From Cyathus striatus (taxonomy: Eukaryota > Basidiomycota > Agaricomycetes > Agaricales > Nidulariaceae), in NCBI GenBank assembly GCA_025738555.1, contig JAOVFP010000008.1, positions 4,464,001 through 4,528,000 of the forward strand: DNA of 64,000 nt, in the 5' to 3' direction. This document shows positions 60,485 to 64,000 of the stretch, in pieces (within the stretch, counting starts at the first letter, position 1; every line of letters starts with the position of its first letter). Both the position numbers and the translations under genes were made by a program. The notes under the pieces are model-generated. The model was not told the DNA's origin and made no database searches. It was given only the letters and a program-made list of their open reading frames with translations.

Positions 60485-63400
60485 TTACATCAAGCATCCG
60501 CTAAACAATGCGTACACATCATCCGCAAGTTTTGCGTGGTCAGCCGGTCGTTCCGTACTTCCTTCTGCATAACCGAGCGTTGGCCTAGTTTCGCTGCCGG
60601 TTGCAGCTTCAATTCCTTCCTGTTGTATTAAAGGCTTGAACGTTTCCCAAAATTCACTGAAATCCATATTCTGGAGTCCGTTCTGCAGCATTGATCCAAA
60701 TCCCGTCTCATCTGCAGGGTGTAGTCCGTCAGAGGATTGAGCATTGATAGTGGTAAATTGCTCAAATATATCCACTTCTGTGGGAGTGGATTTTGCGTCA
60801 AGTCCTTCATCTTCCATTTCTGAAAGGAAAGAGTTTAGTTGCTCATCAAGACATGTCATTAATGTCATTTCCTCGTCTGAGTACGGAGAAGTTTCATTCA
60901 TCGCCAGCGATGTATCTGTATCAAACAATCGCGGATCAAAATCTGGCTCTGACGCGGTGGCGGAGCACTTCAAACTGTCCAATTCGCCGTTATTAATCTC
61001 AAAGTCATTTCCATCATCTTCTTGAGGTATTAGCCCTGGGCTAGTAGGCGGCGGCGGAGAAGACGGAGGCAATGTTGCCCACTGTTCTTTCAACTGTCGA
61101 CGGCGCTCTGCAACTTCCTCCTCATCTGCCGACTCTGTTTCCTGAACGTCAGACTGGGAGTTAACAGGGATATGAACCATTTTGGTATCAGCTTCTCGTG
61201 ATGAACTCTTTGTAATTTCCATTTCCTTGCTTAGGGCCGCTTCTAAATCATCCTCGTCATCGGCAGGGGGACGATTTGAATTACGATTTTCAGCCATGGA
61301 AGGAGACCCCCATCCACTATTAAGCGGTAAGCCCCTTCCTTGAACAACAGATTGGATGGGGGACATCTTGTTCTTCTTGCTTAGGGGAGACTCCGGTACA
61401 CCTCTAATGAAAGGAGAGAATAAAGGACTACAACCATTTCCAACTGAATGAGAGCCATGAGAATTTGTAAGAGGTGTAAAAAGAGAATCGCGTTCTCCGC
61501 CTGAAGCGAGTCGAAAAGGTCGTTTCTCTCTTGTTGGAGTTTTTGGAGCAGCAGCTGCACGAGGGGACGGCGAAGGAGATCTAGAGGACTGACAAGAGGA
61601 AGACGTAGAAAAGGGTGGTAATCCAGGAAACGCAAATACAGGGCAATCACTACTTGGAGCGATTGGCCTAAGAAATTCGGATGATAACGGGACGGAGGCG
61701 GAAGTCGAGGTCGAAGTCGAAGTGGAAGTGGAAACGGAAGATGCTTGAGAAGAAGACGGTCCATTATCTAGGTAAGTGGGATTGGATAATTTCGGTTTCG
61801 TCTTCTGTTTCACTCTTTCCTGACCTTTCCGAGCCGCCTTTTCTTTCTTTTTCCTCTCCTGAGCTTCATGAAGTGCGCGCTGTGCTTCCTCAGATAAACG
61901 CGGTTGCAACGCTGTCGTAGTTCGAGCCCATTCAGGTACAATATATTTCTTGCGAGCGTGTACCGCTGAGTTTTGGCGGACAGGAGAGGATGCTGAAACC
62001 CTAGCTACTCGAGCAGAGTGTAATGTTGAATTAGCCTCTTCGTTGCGATCGTCCTCAATCTCCCTTTGCTCTGGCCTGTTGGCGCGCGGCGGAGAGGTCC
62101 AAGGATCAAACCCGGTATTGTAGTATGAGCTCGTCGATGAACTAGGCGGCCGAGGTTGATTATAAGCAAGCAATCGTGAATAGTGCCTCATGCCATTCCC
62201 AGATGAAGATAAATGACGGTAGTGATGACTATTGTCATGGCGTGCCTCTTTACGCTCCATTCGTCCCCTATCTCTACCTTTACCTTTCGATCGTGCTTGC
62301 AGCTCCTTTTCGTCCATGAATTCACTTAATGTACGTTTTCGTCGAATACTAGTGGTTGAATTTGTAGGATTCGAGGAAGCTTTAGCTTTAGGCGTTGAGT
62401 TTTCGTTCGACCGTATTGATAATCCTCGGCTTTGGTCAGCTTCTACCACTGGAGACTCCAAGGTTGCAGGAAAAGTGGTAATTCCGGCAAGTTTTGCATC
62501 TTGAAAGTCTCTTTCCGCCTTGCGTTTAAAAGCACCTGGATTGACATTTTCTTTATCAAGAACGATGATCTCTTCGTCCTGCTGATGATGGACGGACTGG
62601 CTAACATAAGAACTGGACATAGCCAAGGAATCTGCGTCTGACTGCTGCGAACACATTGATAGCAGTTGTCGAATTGCGCCGACCAAATTCGGGTTGGCTT
62701 CAGCATGAGATAATCTGGAGCCCTGGGCCGGAGTATCTATAGCATTGAGAGCTGCTAACACGGCTGCATTCTGTGCTGCCTCACCTGGCGGCACTGAAGT
62801 TGAAATGAGTGAAATTAAATCGCGAAGTGTGGGTTCTGCCTTTCGGTCGTTGCTCGAGGCTACGTCGGCTGTGGCAGAAAAAGCGGGTTTCGTGTTGTTA
62901 CGGATAAGAGGACCAACAGAGAATGGAGGTATGCTGTTGTCAGGGAGAGTACATTTTTTCTTTCTTCGCTTGGGATTAGGTGTGGATTTCGATTCGGGAA
63001 GAGCCTCATGAGCATCTGAGGGTGGGTCCTGTGGTTTGACTGGGCCATTATCATCGCTGGTATCATCAATCACAATTATCTCATCAGTGCGGGGGGTAGG
63101 TGCGACTTCGTCGTCAATATTGGAACCTCTGGGTCTACCCTTTTTTTTCTGGGGACCGATATATGTCTCGGGAACGAGAAGCAAATCCGACCCGGTAAGA
63201 GGCACACTAGATACACGTGTAGATTTCTTTGGTTTGGGTTTTACTTCCTTTGCCTTGGTACGCGAGTATATAGATGCGATAGTTGCCAGAGTTTCCGCGC
63301 TAGCAGTTGATACTGAAAAGCTGCGAGACTCTTTTGAAGTATGCGCTGAGGGTGAGGTAGAATTATTGGTTATTGACGCATCAGTTAACAACTGAAGATG

Positions 63401-64000
63401 AAGCTTGTAAGTCAAGCATGTACTGCAAATGTTCGAACCCATACCTTGTAGCTTGCACTTGATACTTGGGAAGAAGTGGAATCAGAAATAGCGTTGGACA
63501 AAAATGTAAGCGATGTAGATTTCTTTAGGCCCGCGGAAGTTTGAGGGGTATACCAAGAACGGAAAGCAGTTGACGCGGAAGGTTTGGTCATAGTCACGGT
63601 CTGGAAAGAAAATGTTCAAGCTAAAGCATCAAGTAAATATACCAAATATCTCACTTCTCTGAGCGCAAATATAACTTCCAGCGCGAGCTGAGTGGTACCT
63701 TGCTTGATGAGCGTTCCCGCAACAGTGGGACTATCATTTTCATCCGCATGAAGTACCCAAGACATTAAGCCAAGTCCAACAGCAACACCACGATGTTGTT
63801 CCGTAGCATTAGGGGCGTGGTTTGATGAAGATGCTGCCTGGTTCGAATTGGATATGTTGACTGGAGCAGGCGCAGAATTAGATTCAAGTGGGTCAAGGAC
63901 GTAGACGGAAAAGTCGCGAGAGGTGTCTTGCAATAACTCCGGACTTGAGCGGCATATTGTATGAAGGCACTTTCGAAGTGAGACGGTAGCATAGATAGGA
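60485..64000 (-). CDS. Ams2/Spt21-like protein, partial (5' end beyond right edge)
   Basis: Ams2/Spt21 proteins control core histone gene expression and chromatin silencing. The visible N-terminal part reads YATVSLRKCLHTICRSSPEL, LQDTSRDFSVYVLDPLES and VAVGLGLMSWVLHADEN, then LEVIFALRETVTM across an intron (about 63606-63655). This matches the Ams2/SPT21 N-terminal domain as I recall it. A second intron is at about 63395-63445. The remaining 1000 residues are disordered and charged, with motifs EIIVIDDTSDDNG, an AT-hook-like KKKGRPRGSN, PNPKRRKKKC, a Thr/Ser repeat STSTSTSTSTSA and an acidic C-terminal end FDPRLFDTDTSLAMNETSPY, FSEFWETFKPLIQQEGIEA. In Ams2 a GATA finger can follow; none is seen here, so Spt21-type is more likely. 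The true start lies off the window. Confidence 0.65.
61701..61740. repeat. hexanucleotide microsatellite in coding sequence
   Basis: GAAGTCGAGGTCGAAGTCGA and AGTGGAAGTGGAAACGGAAG form an imperfect 6-bp repeat that encodes the Ser-Thr run of the Ams2/Spt21-like protein on the minus strand. Confidence 0.7.

Overview
The window is nuclear DNA of a filamentous basidiomycete, most likely a mushroom-forming Agaricomycete; species is not assignable from the sequence alone. The signs are dense protein genes on both strands, many short GT-AG introns of about 45-65 nt, several very short exons, and gene families typical of Agaricomycetes (fumarate reductase with a C-terminal cytochrome b5, Vts1, Spa2, Dsc3, Ams2/Spt21-like). 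I see no rRNA, tRNA, CRISPR array or intact transposon. Gene models were built by joining reading frames through visible splice sites, so outer limits are firmer than every internal exon.

Left part (1-19 kb): a dual zinc-finger regulator cut by the left edge (-), a mitochondrial HAD phosphatase (-) divergent from a small membrane protein (+), Vts1 (+), an M19 membrane dipeptidase (-), fumarate reductase-cytochrome b5 (-), nicotinamide riboside kinase (-), a mitochondrial helical membrane protein (+), a divergent G-protein alpha subunit (+), and a candidate XRCC4-superfamily DNA-repair protein (+).

Middle part (19-39 kb): a coiled-coil proline-rich protein (+), a DJ-1/PfpI protein (-), Spp2 splicing factor (-), Isa2 Fe-S assembly factor (+), Rho2 GTPase (-), a secreted SRPBCC-like protein (-), the meiotic factor Hop2 (-) divergent from a Leu5-type mitochondrial carrier (+), a Zn2Cys6 transcription factor (+), a large ankyrin protein (+), and two weak small ORFs.

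Right part (39-64 kb): Pex1 (+), a PLP-dependent aromatic amino acid decarboxylase (-), 3-ketoacyl-CoA reductase (+), a small unknown gene (-) and the twin-CX9C factor Cmc1 (-), Spa2 (+), an Egt1-like sulfoxide synthase without its methyltransferase half (+), Dsc3 (-), a secreted beta-carbonic-anhydrase-like protein with altered active-site residues (-), a degenerate repeat block, and an Ams2/Spt21-like protein cut by the right edge (-).

The genes do not form one pathway. Most are housekeeping: mitochondria (Isa2, Cmc1, Leu5, HAD), lipid and ER (ketoreductase, Dsc3), peroxisome (Pex1), polarity (Rho2, Spa2), RNA (Vts1, Spp2), and recombination or repair (Hop2, XRCC4-like). The points most worth checking are the XRCC4-like gene, the methyltransferase-less Egt1 relative, the carbonic anhydrase and G-alpha with changed catalytic residues, and several 13-26 nt exons carrying catalytic motifs.
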